Source: Desulfobulbaceae bacterium
GTDB lineage: Bacteria > Desulfobacterota > Desulfobulbia > Desulfobulbales > SURF-16
DNA: 46,436 bases
Assembly (NCBI GenBank): GCA_002868945.1
Contig: PKTX01000008.1
Location: 1,611-48,046 of the forward strand
Direction: 5' to 3'
Shown here piece by piece: positions 1-7,574 of the stretch. Position 1 is the first letter of the stretch. Each line of letters starts with the position of its first letter. The position numbers and the translations under genes are program-made. The notes below the pieces were generated by a model that was not told the DNA's origin, searched no databases, and saw nothing but the letters and a program-made list of their open reading frames with translations.

Positions 1-391
1 GGCCGCTGTCGTCCCGCTCTGCCTCGCCACCTGTTTCCGCATCAGGCTGCCGGTGGGCAAGCTCCTCTGCATCGATAATATCCAGGTCATCATCAAGGAC
101 CTCAAAGGAGTCCCAGTCATCCTCGGCATCATCATCTGTCTGCAATTCTTGCGTGGGGAGATCACTCTGGCCTGCTTCATCAGCCTCCGGCGCCTCATCA
201 GCGGCCACCTCCTGGATCTCATCCTCCTCCAGGAGCTCGACATCCTCCAGCTCGCCGGCCGGGCCGCTGTCGTCCCGCTCTGCCTCGCCACCTGTTTCCG
301 CATCGGACAGCTGGTGGGCAAGCTCCTCTGCATCGATGATGTCAAGGTCATCATCAAGGACCTCAAAGGAGTCCCAATCATCCTCGGCGCT
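1..391 (-). repeat. 261-bp in-frame tandem repeat inside acidic protein gene
   Basis: Bases 1-130 match 262-391 almost exactly with an offset of 261 bp (87 codons). The first 43 bases are identical. The differences that follow are mostly single-base changes, some of them silent. The unit encodes the acidic segment of the minus-strand gene. A third copy may lie outside the window. Confidence 0.85.
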
Positions 392-1111
392 CAGAGGCGT
401 ATCGCCGTCCCCTTCATGAGGCTCGCCATTGCTTTTTTCTTCGGTGGGGGATACAGGTGGGACTGATTCCTCCTCCGGAGCGCTTTCCTCGTCGACAAAT
501 TCAATAATGGTGTCATCGTCAACCTCAAACTCCTCAACCGGTCCTTCCTCTGCCGTTTCCGGTGGAGACGGCCGGCTGTCCGCTGCTTCCTCTGTTGCCA
601 GATCGGCCAGCTTGGAGAGGGTTTGCCGGGCCGAGTCCAGTTCTTCGAGGATTTTAACGGCATCATCCTGCCCGGAGGTGGCGGCCAGTTCGCTCAGAAG
701 TTGTTTCAGGGTGGCCAGGGTGTCCACCAGGGAGTGGCCGTCCTCGCCGCTTAGGGCAAGTTTGTCAAGGAGCTGGTTCTTTTTTTCCTCGGCAATGATA
801 AAGACATTGTCGCGGCTGATGATAATGCCTTCGGGATTGGTACCGTCTTTTATCCCTTGCTTGAGACTCTTGTTCAGGCTTGATTTGAGACTGCTGAGGT
901 TCTTGCGTTTGGCCTTTACCTCATCGGCGCTGGCCGGATCCCAGAGCTCCTGGATCAACTCCAGGGGATCAATGGCAGTGACCCTCTCCAGGCTCTGTTC
1001 ATCAGCAAGGCGGTCACGAATAGCCTTGAGCAGTTTGCCCTTCAGGGTTGCTTCATTGATGTTGAGATTGTCTATGGCCTCGGCTATGCCGGCCAGGGTG
1101 ATCAGGGCCAT
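1..1111 (-). CDS. Acidic repeat protein, C-terminus beyond window edge
   Basis: An uninterrupted minus-strand frame runs from an ATG at 1109-1111 to the left window edge, giving at least 370 residues. I do not recognise the family. The first ~165 residues look helical and of mixed charge (starts MALITLAGIAEAIDNLNI). From about residue 170 the chain becomes extremely rich in Asp and Glu. It contains an 87-residue unit that appears twice and continues past the edge; each unit carries the segment DDWDSFEVLDDDLDIIDAEE. No signal peptide or membrane segment is visible. The gene is divergent from the topoisomerase-like gene at 1415, with about 300 bp between them. The ribosome binding site is weak, so the start is the first plausible ATG rather than a proven one. 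Highly acidic repeat tails suggest a disordered scaffold, a nucleic-acid mimic or an ion-binding region, but that is speculation. Confidence 0.75.
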   Translation of the reverse strand, partial: MALITLAGIAEAIDNLNINEATLKGKLLKAIRDRLADEQSLERVTAIDPLELIQELWDPASADEVKAKRKNLSSLKSSLNKSLKQGIKDGTNPEGIIISRDNVFIIAEEKKNQLLDKLALSGEDGHSLVDTLATLKQLLSELAATSGQDDAVKILEELDSARQTLSKLADLATEEAADSRPSPPETAEEGPVEEFEVDDDTIIEFVDEESAPEEESVPPVSPTEEKSNGEPHEGDGDTPLSAEDDWDSFEVLDDDLDIIDAEELAHQLSDAETGGEAERDDSGPAGELEDVELLEEDEIQEVAADEAPEADEAGQSDLPTQELQTDDDAEDDWDSFEVLDDDLDIIDAEELAHRQPDAETGGEAERDDSG

Positions 1112-1414
1112 GGAAACTCGTTAGGTGGGAGGTTTTTTGCCCAAAGGGCTCTTTGTCAAGGTATCGGTCAAAAGGGGTTTATAGATAAAAGATACCTGAT
1201 TTTCTTGGTGATTTGTTTGATTTCGTTGTTCTCTACCACTAGACTGAAAGAATCGTGCATAATGGCCTTTTTGACAAGCGCTGTAACAGGAGCATTGCCT
1301 TTTTCGCGTAGATGTCGAGAAGGAGTATGGCGCACCGGCGGCTTTCTGCCGTCATGATTAATCTGAGAATGCATCGCTGCAACAAGACTCCACGAAGGAA
1401 CGGCAAGGACGGCC
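1112..1414. other. Divergent intergenic region
   Basis: About 300 bp between two divergent start codons. It should hold both promoters, but I see no convincing -35/-10 pair, operator or structured RNA. Short reading frames here have no ribosome binding site or recognisable product. Confidence 0.5.
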
Positions 1415-4147
1415 ATGGGGAAAATATTTATACTGGTTGAAAGAGAGGAAAAAAAGCAGACCCTGGCGGCCGCTTTGTCGGACACTGCCGAGGTGCTGGT
1501 TGTTCCCGCTGTGGCTGCCGTGGTTGAGGCAAAAAATGTAGACTATCTGGCCCGGGGCGAGGAGGGCTTTTTGTTTAAACCGGCAGTCGAAAGTCGTCAG
1601 ACCTTGAAGACTTTGCTGCAGGCCGGTACACCCCGCATTTATCTGGCCTTTGATAGCAGCGTCATGGGAGAGTACAGCAGCTGGCTGTGGACCGGCATGG
1701 TGGATCAACTCTCCAAAGGCGCACTCCACTGCCGTCGTCTTCATCTTGCCTCATTGGAGGAGTCGGGTTTTACCAAGGCCAAGGCCCTTGTGGAGCCCAT
1801 TGATTCAGCCCGATGCGCTTGTCTCTATTTTGAGGAGGCCTTTCAGGGCTGCCTGGCCGGTCACCTCGGCCGGTTGCTGGGCACCCGTGTGGGACCGGGC
1901 GGCATTCCGCTGACCATGCAGACCATTGCCGTCTTGACCCTGCTTGCCGAGCGAGATCAGGAGGTCAGGAGCCATGCCGGCACCCCTAAATGGCAGGTGG
2001 AACTCTCACTGCAGGCCGATGGTCCTGCCTTCCCGGCCCGGTTGCAGGAGGTATTCGGGGTCTGTTGTGACGGCAATCTGGACCACCGCCAACAGGCCAA
2101 GGAGGTGGCAGCCGATTTGGCTGATCAGGTTTTTCAGGTGGTGGCGCGTCAGGAGAATGACCTGGAGATTGCCGCGCCGCAGCCCTATGATCTCCATGGG
2201 CTTATTCTGGATGCCTTCAGGTATTGTCGCATTCCCTTTGGTGAGGCCATGCGGGCGGCCAGAGACCTTTTCGACGGCCTGGAGATTGACGGCCGGCCTC
2301 AGCCCCTCATCTCTTCCCTCTACCCCCTTGCCGGCGACAAGATGGAGCCCTTGCTGGCTGCCGTGGCCAACCAGGTGGGCACGGCCTTTGGCGAACAGGT
2401 TCTGGTGCGTCGCACTCCGGCCGGGCATGCTATTCTGCCCTTGCAACCGGCCAAGGCTGCCGCCGATATAGCGGGGCTCTCAGGCGCGGCCCGACAGATT
2501 TACGATCTGGTCCGGCAGCGCGCCTTGGCCAGCCAGATGGTCCCTGCCCGAGGCACAGAGATCGTCATCCGCCTTGCCACGCAGAAATATCAGCTGCAGA
2601 GCCAGTTTCGGGTGATTGACGAGCCCGGCTTCTTGCAGATCTACAGCCATGGCTATGATAATCTGCTCATTGACAAGGGTGCCGAGGTCCCCCAAGAGGA
2701 GCAGCAGGCCCGGGTGGCCCAGGTGGTGCCTCTGCAGCGCTCCGGCCTGGTGCCGGAACTCTATCTGTTGCCCGGTCTCTTTGAGGATCTGGCCGAGCTT
2801 GGTGTCGGCGGCCGGGAAGAGCTTATTGTCCTTTTGGGTCGGCTATGTGAGAGCGGTTATATTATGGCCCGGGGAGACGGCTCCCTGCAATGTGACACGA
2901 ACCTCTTTAAGGTGGTCAATACCTTGAACAGGGCCTTCCCGGCTATGCAGGGTATGAATTTTCTTGTCTACTATGGGCAAACCATTGATGAGGTGGCCAC
3001 GGGGCGCAAACGTTTTCAGATGGCCCTCAAACAGTTTGATCAAAACCTGGGTATTCAGGGCAAGCCGCTGGTCAAGCCCAAGATGCCCACCACCCTGCCC
3101 AAGCGTCTCAAGAAATCAAAAAGTATTATCAAGGGGGAGGAGAAAGGCCAGGCACCGCCAAAGGCATCTGCCGGCCGGTCGGCTGCGGTGCTCAGCGATT
3201 TTGATCAGCAGCCGCCTCGACAGCAGAGCCGGCAGGACCGGTCTGCTGTCGAGCCGGCGGAGCCCCTTGCCGAACCTGCTGAACAAGGCTTTGAGGAACA
3301 GGACGACGATCGCCAGCCGGTTTCTGCCGACATGGAGGAGGTAGCGGTTCAGGCGCCGGCAGGGGAAGAAGAACCGCTCTCAGGCCCTGAGGCGGAGAGC
3401 GGCGAGCAACCGGTCTCCGGGTCGGCGGCTGGAGAGCTTCAGACCGGGCAACAGGCCGATGAGCCGCCCGAGGCGGCGCCCATACCGGCTGACAGTGACC
3501 AGGGCGAGTCGGGCCAGCCAGAGAGGGGGGGCGAGGCTGAGGTCTTTCAGACGGCTGATACGACCATGAACACGCCACCGGTCCAGGAGTCTTCCGCTGC
3601 TGTCGAGCATGTCGCAAAGCCGCCACCTTTTGCGGAGACGGGACATCAGGCTGGGGGGGAGGTGGCCACCAAGCCGTGCCCGCAATGCGGGCGGCCCATG
3701 GTGTACCGGCAGGATCGTTTTGGTGGTTACTGGGCCTGTACCGGCGTACCGGCCTGTCGGCATACCCAGAATGCCGGGGCGGAGCAGAATGAGGCCGGCG
3801 ACAGTTGTCCTCTCTGTCATGAGGGGCAACTGCTGATCAAGCGGACGCCCACCGGCAAGGACATGTATGTCTGCGCGCGGCCGGAGTGTGAATTCATGGC
3901 CTGGTCAAAACCCCATGCCGTTCATTGTCCGCTCTGCACCTCTGTTTTTCTGGTTGAGCAGAAAAGGGCGGATGGCAGCGTGATGCTCACCTGTCCCAAG
4001 GCGGGCTGCAATTATGCGCGCGATATGAATGGCAGCAGTGATCAGGAGGCGCCTGTTGCAAAGAAAAAGGTGCTGGTGCGGCGTGGCAAGAAGGCTAGTG
4101 GTGGCGGCGCCAAGCGCAAGGTGGTGGTGCGGCGCCGTAAGAAATAG
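1415..4147 (+). CDS. Topoisomerase-IA-like protein with degenerate active site
   Basis: This 910-residue protein follows the order of bacterial topoisomerase I. It has an N-terminal TOPRIM-like region (ILVEREEKKQTL near residue 6; IYLAFDSSVMGE near 75), the domain equivalent to the family's GR-Q-ALR-V-RE stretch (TRVGPGGIPLTMQT near 157), the active-site domain (about 258-345), and a C-terminal region. The tail has three Cys4 zinc ribbons starting at about C755, C798 and C838, ending in a Lys/Arg-rich stretch. Residues ~590-750 form an acidic, Pro/Gln-rich linker. The catalytic parts look lost. The TOPRIM motif normally reads DPDREGE, but here it is D80-S-S-V-M-G-E86. The usual LITY-MRTDS motif reads LISSLYPLAGD at 298-308, so Ser301 falls on the tyrosine position. 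I infer a non-cleaving DNA-binding paralogue. Y303 could in principle act instead. A normal topA would have to exist elsewhere. Confidence 0.8.
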   Translation: MGKIFILVEREEKKQTLAAALSDTAEVLVVPAVAAVVEAKNVDYLARGEEGFLFKPAVESRQTLKTLLQAGTPRIYLAFDSSVMGEYSSWLWTGMVDQLSKGALHCRRLHLASLEESGFTKAKALVEPIDSARCACLYFEEAFQGCLAGHLGRLLGTRVGPGGIPLTMQTIAVLTLLAERDQEVRSHAGTPKWQVELSLQADGPAFPARLQEVFGVCCDGNLDHRQQAKEVAADLADQVFQVVARQENDLEIAAPQPYDLHGLILDAFRYCRIPFGEAMRAARDLFDGLEIDGRPQPLISSLYPLAGDKMEPLLAAVANQVGTAFGEQVLVRRTPAGHAILPLQPAKAAADIAGLSGAARQIYDLVRQRALASQMVPARGTEIVIRLATQKYQLQSQFRVIDEPGFLQIYSHGYDNLLIDKGAEVPQEEQQARVAQVVPLQRSGLVPELYLLPGLFEDLAELGVGGREELIVLLGRLCESGYIMARGDGSLQCDTNLFKVVNTLNRAFPAMQGMNFLVYYGQTIDEVATGRKRFQMALKQFDQNLGIQGKPLVKPKMPTTLPKRLKKSKSIIKGEEKGQAPPKASAGRSAAVLSDFDQQPPRQQSRQDRSAVEPAEPLAEPAEQGFEEQDDDRQPVSADMEEVAVQAPAGEEEPLSGPEAESGEQPVSGSAAGELQTGQQADEPPEAAPIPADSDQGESGQPERGGEAEVFQTADTTMNTPPVQESSAAVEHVAKPPPFAETGHQAGGEVATKPCPQCGRPMVYRQDRFGGYWACTGVPACRHTQNAGAEQNEAGDSCPLCHEGQLLIKRTPTGKDMYVCARPECEFMAWSKPHAVHCPLCTSVFLVEQKRADGSVMLTCPKAGCNYARDMNGSSDQEAPVAKKKVLVRRGKKASGGGAKRKVVVRRRKK

Positions 4148-4186
4148 AATGTAACTTTCTGAGTTGAGATAACTATTCGATATTAT

Positions 4187-4430
4187 CAGCCCGTTGAAAA
4201 ACTACTACGCTCGAAGGTCTCTCTTCGTGCGCTATCTGCTGATGCGTCGTCAAAATTCGGCTTGAGCTAAGCGAGCGGAGCGAGACTCCGAAATGCTCCT
4301 AAAGCCCATGTAAACAGGACCCCAAGGCTACGCGGAGTGTGGCAGGCTCCCTTACCTCCTGCGGGCGCGCATTTTTTCGCCTCATTTTTCCTTGCCTCAG
4401 CTGCGCTCGCTACCGTTTTTCAACGGGCTG
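4187..4430. mobile_element. MITE-like element, family A copy 1 (244 bp)
   Basis: Ends in a 16-bp terminal inverted repeat, CAGCCCGTTGAAAAAC, with the reverse complement at the right end ending at 4430. The 4-bp sequence TTAT flanks it at 4183-4186 and 4431-4434, which reads as a target-site duplication. It has no transposase frame. It is close to the reverse complement of the copy at 35232-35471. It lies between the convergent 3' ends of the topoisomerase-like gene and the flavoprotein gene, 5 bp from the latter's stop codon. Confidence 0.88.
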
Positions 4431-4435
4431 TTATG

Positions 4436-5011
4436 TTAGCCGTGGATCTTCTTGAGCAGCCAGGCCATGTTCTCGCCCAGATTGCGCATGGTGGCCATGC
4501 CCTCCTGGTCATCCTTGACTTCGCCGGGCTTCAGTCCTACTCCCATGTTCCAGTAACTGGCACTGGGGATGATCATCTCAGAGATGGTGAAGAGGTGGTT
4601 CATGGTATCAAAGGCATTGATGGAACCGGCCCGACGCATGGCCACCACGGCCGCGCCAACCTTGCGCTTGAAGAGGGAGCCGTTCACGCGGCTGACATAG
4701 CCGGCCCGGTCGATGAGGGCCTTGATTTCAGTGGAGACCGAGGCGAAATAGGTGGGTGAGCCGAGAATAATACCATCTGCTTCAATCATTTTGGCAATAT
4801 ATTCGTTCATCGGGTCGTTATTGTTGGCGCAGCGCTGGTTTTTCTCCTTCAGGCATTTCATGCAGGCCATACAGCCTTGCAGAGGCTGACCGCCCAGCTG
4901 GATGGTCTCGGTTTCAATGCCTGCCTTTTCCAGTTCGTCAAGGACCGTCCGGATGAGGACGGAAGTGTTACCTGTCTTGCGGGGACTACCGTTGAATGCG
5001 ATGACTTTCAT
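4436..5011 (-). CDS. Iron-sulfur flavoprotein (Isf-type, NADPH-dependent FMN reductase fold)
   Basis: This 191-residue flavodoxin-fold protein starts with the family signature MKVIAFNGSPRKTGNT, a phosphate-binding loop for FMN. It continues with a compact cysteine motif at C47, C50, C53 and C61 (CX2CX2CX7C), the spacing that binds a [4Fe-4S] cluster in archaeal and clostridial iron-sulfur flavoproteins. A SPTYFASVS segment near residue 105 matches the second flavin-binding loop. It is expected to be a cytoplasmic electron carrier or to reduce O2, peroxide or quinones; the substrate cannot be read from sequence. The start has a good ribosome binding site (AGGAG about 6 nt upstream on the minus strand). 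A family A element lies directly behind its stop codon. Confidence 0.88.
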   Translation of the reverse strand: MKVIAFNGSPRKTGNTSVLIRTVLDELEKAGIETETIQLGGQPLQGCMACMKCLKEKNQRCANNNDPMNEYIAKMIEADGIILGSPTYFASVSTEIKALIDRAGYVSRVNGSLFKRKVGAAVVAMRRAGSINAFDTMNHLFTISEMIIPSASYWNMGVGLKPGEVKDDQEGMATMRNLGENMAWLLKKIHG

Positions 5012-5060
5012 GCGACGCTCCTGTGGGGTTTACGTTTTCAGTTCAACTTTTATTAAAAAA

Positions 5061-5089
5061 GAATTCAGGATTCAGAATTCAGGAATCAG
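5061..5089. repeat. Short tandem GAATTCAGGATTCA repeat
   Basis: Two imperfect tandem copies of a 14-15 bp unit (GAATTCAGGATTCA then GAATTCAGGAATCAG) lie in the gap upstream of the flavoprotein gene. No function is apparent. Confidence 0.55.
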
Positions 5090-5152
5090 AAAACAGCAGA
5101 AAAGCCTGAAATCAGTTGCTCTGTATCCCGCCATTTTGGGGAAACATTCTTG

Positions 5153-5397
5153 TGGGTGTCTTGAATAATTAGATTTTTCGTTCAAGATCAAGGCATGCGA
5201 AAAAAATAAGCGCGTCCTGCAAGAGGTAAGGGAGCCTGCGACACTCCGGGTACCCTTGGGGTGCAGGCATATATTTGATATCGGAGTCTCCACTTCGTGT
5301 CGCTTACCTCCGAGCATTATTTTTTGAGCATAACGAGGTAAGCGAGCTCGCGAGACTCCGGGAGATTGGACGAAAAAGCAATTATTCAAGATAGCCT
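5153..5397. mobile_element. MITE-like element, family B copy 1 (~245 bp)
   Basis: Left end GGGTGTCTTGAATAATT and right end AATTATTCAAGATAGCCT are inverted copies. The interior holds two of the shared hairpin modules (GGAGTCTCCACTTCG...GCTTACC and GGTAAGCGAGCTCGCGAGACTCC). It also has a third module with AAGGGAGCCTGCGACACTCC that also occurs in family A. It ends 17 bp from the stop codon of the TPR-methyltransferase gene. No coding capacity. Confidence 0.85.
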
Positions 5398-5414
5398 TAT
5401 GTTCCCAAAAGGGG

Positions 5415-6689
5415 TTAAAGGGCCTCCAGCACATAGAGGTTGCCAGCAATCCAGCTATCTTTTTCGCGGCGGAGATTGGCACCGGCACTGTCCAGCACGG
5501 CGAAGTGTTCCTCGGCCGCCAGTTCGTCAATGTATTTCCTGCTGTGACCATAACGGCCGGTGCTCTTGATCTGATAGTCTGCCTCGGCCAGTTCCGTTGA
5601 AAAGAGGAAAAGGGTGCCCGGCCGGCTGTGCTGCCGTACCAGCCGAAAGATTTCCCGGAGATCGCCTATGTAGACAAAGACATCGGCGGCCAGTACCAGG
5701 TCATAGATGTCCCGGCTCTCTCTGAGGAAAGAGTGAATATCCGTCTCGTGCAGGTGGTGGTAGATCTCTTTTTCTGCTGCCAGGGCAAGCATCTTGGTTG
5801 ACAGGTCGAGTCCGATCAGGGTGTCGGTCAGATCACAAAAGGCCTGGCCCGAGAGGCCGGTGCCGCAGCCCATGTCGAGGCAGCGCCTGAAACAATGCGT
5901 GCCGGTCGGCACCATTTGGCGCAGGCGGCTGGGCGTGGTGTAGCCCAGCCTGTCAACCAGGCTCTGGTCATAATGGTCGGAAAAACTGTCAAAAACCTCT
6001 CTGATGTATGTGGCCGGCGCGCTGCTGGTACTGTGGCCGCGCAAGGCGGCCAGCATGTGGGCGGCCATGGCGGCATTGTGGTCCAGTTCAAGCAAGCGCT
6101 CATAGGCAATCATGGCCTTGGCTTCCTGCCCCTGGCGGTGATAGAGGTAGGCCAGGTTATTGATGGCCGGGCCATGGTCGGCCTGGCGTTTCACCACCTC
6201 TTCCAGGCTGTGGACGGCCCTGGCGCTCTCCCCCATATCCATATACAGGACACCGATATTATAGAGGAGATCGGCATCATCTGGACTCAGCGTCAATGCC
6301 TTGTTGTAGGTAGCCAGGGCCTTGTCGAAGCGGCCCTGTTTTTTTAAGGTAAGACCCAGGTTGAAGAGGGTGTCGGTGTCGTGCGGATTGAGAGCGGCCG
6401 CCGCTTCATAGGATGCAGCCGCCGGCTCAAGATTGCCCTGTGCAAAGTGGATCACCCCCAGGTTGTAGTGGGCCGAGGCCAGGCCCGGGGCCAGGCTGAT
6501 GCTCTTGCGAAACCACTCGGCTGCCGCATCGAGCAGGTCCAGTTCAAAGTAAAGGAGGGCCTGGAGGTAGCAGAGCTGGGCATTATGGGGATCCTGGGCC
6601 AGCAGGCGCTGGTAGCCGTCGGCCGCCTCGGCATAGGCACCCTGCTCGTGCCAGGTACGACTCTCTCTGAAAAGTTCCATGTCCATCAT
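5415..6689 (-). CDS. TPR-domain SAM-dependent methyltransferase
   Basis: The protein has 424 residues. About 1-215 are six or so tetratricopeptide repeats (recurring ...A.YNLG..(6-8)..G....A...Y..AL...P). They are followed by a class I methyltransferase domain with the SAM-binding motif LDMGCGTGLSG near residue 268 and an acidic loop IGLDLS after it. The join carries the segment found in this fused family (YIREVFDSFSDHYDQSLVDRL). The TPRs probably present a protein substrate, which is unknown. Its start ATG overlaps the stop of the upstream phospholipase-D-like gene (ATGA), so the two are probably translated together. A family B repeat sits right behind the stop. Confidence 0.87.
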   Translation of the reverse strand: MMDMELFRESRTWHEQGAYAEAADGYQRLLAQDPHNAQLCYLQALLYFELDLLDAAAEWFRKSISLAPGLASAHYNLGVIHFAQGNLEPAAASYEAAAALNPHDTDTLFNLGLTLKKQGRFDKALATYNKALTLSPDDADLLYNIGVLYMDMGESARAVHSLEEVVKRQADHGPAINNLAYLYHRQGQEAKAMIAYERLLELDHNAAMAAHMLAALRGHSTSSAPATYIREVFDSFSDHYDQSLVDRLGYTTPSRLRQMVPTGTHCFRRCLDMGCGTGLSGQAFCDLTDTLIGLDLSTKMLALAAEKEIYHHLHETDIHSFLRESRDIYDLVLAADVFVYIGDLREIFRLVRQHSRPGTLFLFSTELAEADYQIKSTGRYGHSRKYIDELAAEEHFAVLDSAGANLRREKDSWIAGNLYVLEAL

Positions 6690-7357
6690 TTGATTGTTGC
6701 CATATAGCTGCGTAACTGGCCGGCCAGCTCAGGACTGTCGATCAGCAGGCTCAGTTCGTGGTTAAAGGCCAGGGCCGAATGGGTTATGTTGTGACTGCCG
6801 ACAAAGCAGAAACGCTCGTCGATAATGACCATTTTGTTGTGGGTGATGCGCTGCTTTGAGTCAAAGCGGACCTTGATATCGTGGCTCTGCAGCATCTCCG
6901 CCACCTTGCTGTTTTCCCTGTTTATCGAGTCGCTGTAACTCGATTTTTCCAGGACAAGCTCGATCTGTACGCCGCGGCGGCTGGCTCGGCCCAGCTCCTT
7001 GAGGAGCAGGGCCGGTTTGTTGCGGGGCGAGTCCGTGATCTTGAATAGAAACATGGTCATGTCGATACGCTCGCCGGCGGCCCTGATATAATTGAGCAGC
7101 GTTGGAAAGTACTCTTGGTCGGCCAGCACCATGGCCTGGCCTGGATGCAGGCGGGACGTGGCCACCGGGGGCAGGCTGGAGAGCTCCTGCCCGCGTGGTG
7201 TGTTGCTGTCAAGGGCGGCGGCAAGGGCAGGGGGGCGGCCAGGACTGAGGCAGAGCAACAGCAGGATGAGAAGGGGGCAGAGGATACAACAATGCCATAT
7301 CCGGCCTCCGACGCCCCCTTTTTCCTCAACTTTTGGGGTTGGTTCATGTCTCGGCAT
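6686..7357 (-). CDS. Phospholipase-D-like single-HKD protein, membrane anchored or exported
   Basis: This is a 223-residue protein from the ATG at 7355-7357; an upstream TTG at 7390 would add 11 residues. A hydrophobic segment near residues 22-45 (CPLLILLLLCLSPG) acts as a signal anchor or signal peptide. The rest is one PLD domain with the HxK motif in THNKMVIIDERF, followed by FVGSHNIT. Single-motif members such as Nuc endonuclease and minicell-type PLDs usually act as dimers cutting phosphodiester bonds in DNA or phospholipid. The stop overlaps the next start by 4 bp (ATGA). The substrate is not predictable. Family assignment is firm; the cellular role is not. Confidence 0.83.
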   Translation of the reverse strand: MPRHEPTPKVEEKGGVGGRIWHCCILCPLLILLLLCLSPGRPPALAAALDSNTPRGQELSSLPPVATSRLHPGQAMVLADQEYFPTLLNYIRAAGERIDMTMFLFKITDSPRNKPALLLKELGRASRRGVQIELVLEKSSYSDSINRENSKVAEMLQSHDIKVRFDSKQRITHNKMVIIDERFCFVGSHNITHSALAFNHELSLLIDSPELAGQLRSYMATIK

Positions 7358-7574
7358 TTCGTTTTTTGCAACCTTTCTCGTTTGTTTCAACGGTGGAGTG
7401 CTTGAGGTGGGAGGTCCGAGGCATCAGGGGAATCAAAAAAAACCGCTGCACGAGAGCTTTTTTGTTCCTGCTAACGCCTCATCCTCCGCTGACCCCAAAA
7501 AAAAACGGTGCTGGCCAAATTTGTTACGCCATTACGGTGTGATAAGGCAACTGGAGAAAGTTGAGGAGGGGCCT

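Noticed and set aside
429-1124. 231-codon plus-strand frame, Ser-rich
   Set aside because: It is the complement of the acidic minus-strand gene; the Ser runs come from GAx codons read backwards.
5072-5551. 159-codon minus frame over a family B element
   Set aside because: It lies mostly inside the repeat and overlaps the end of the methyltransferase gene; similar frames appear wherever the repeat occurs.
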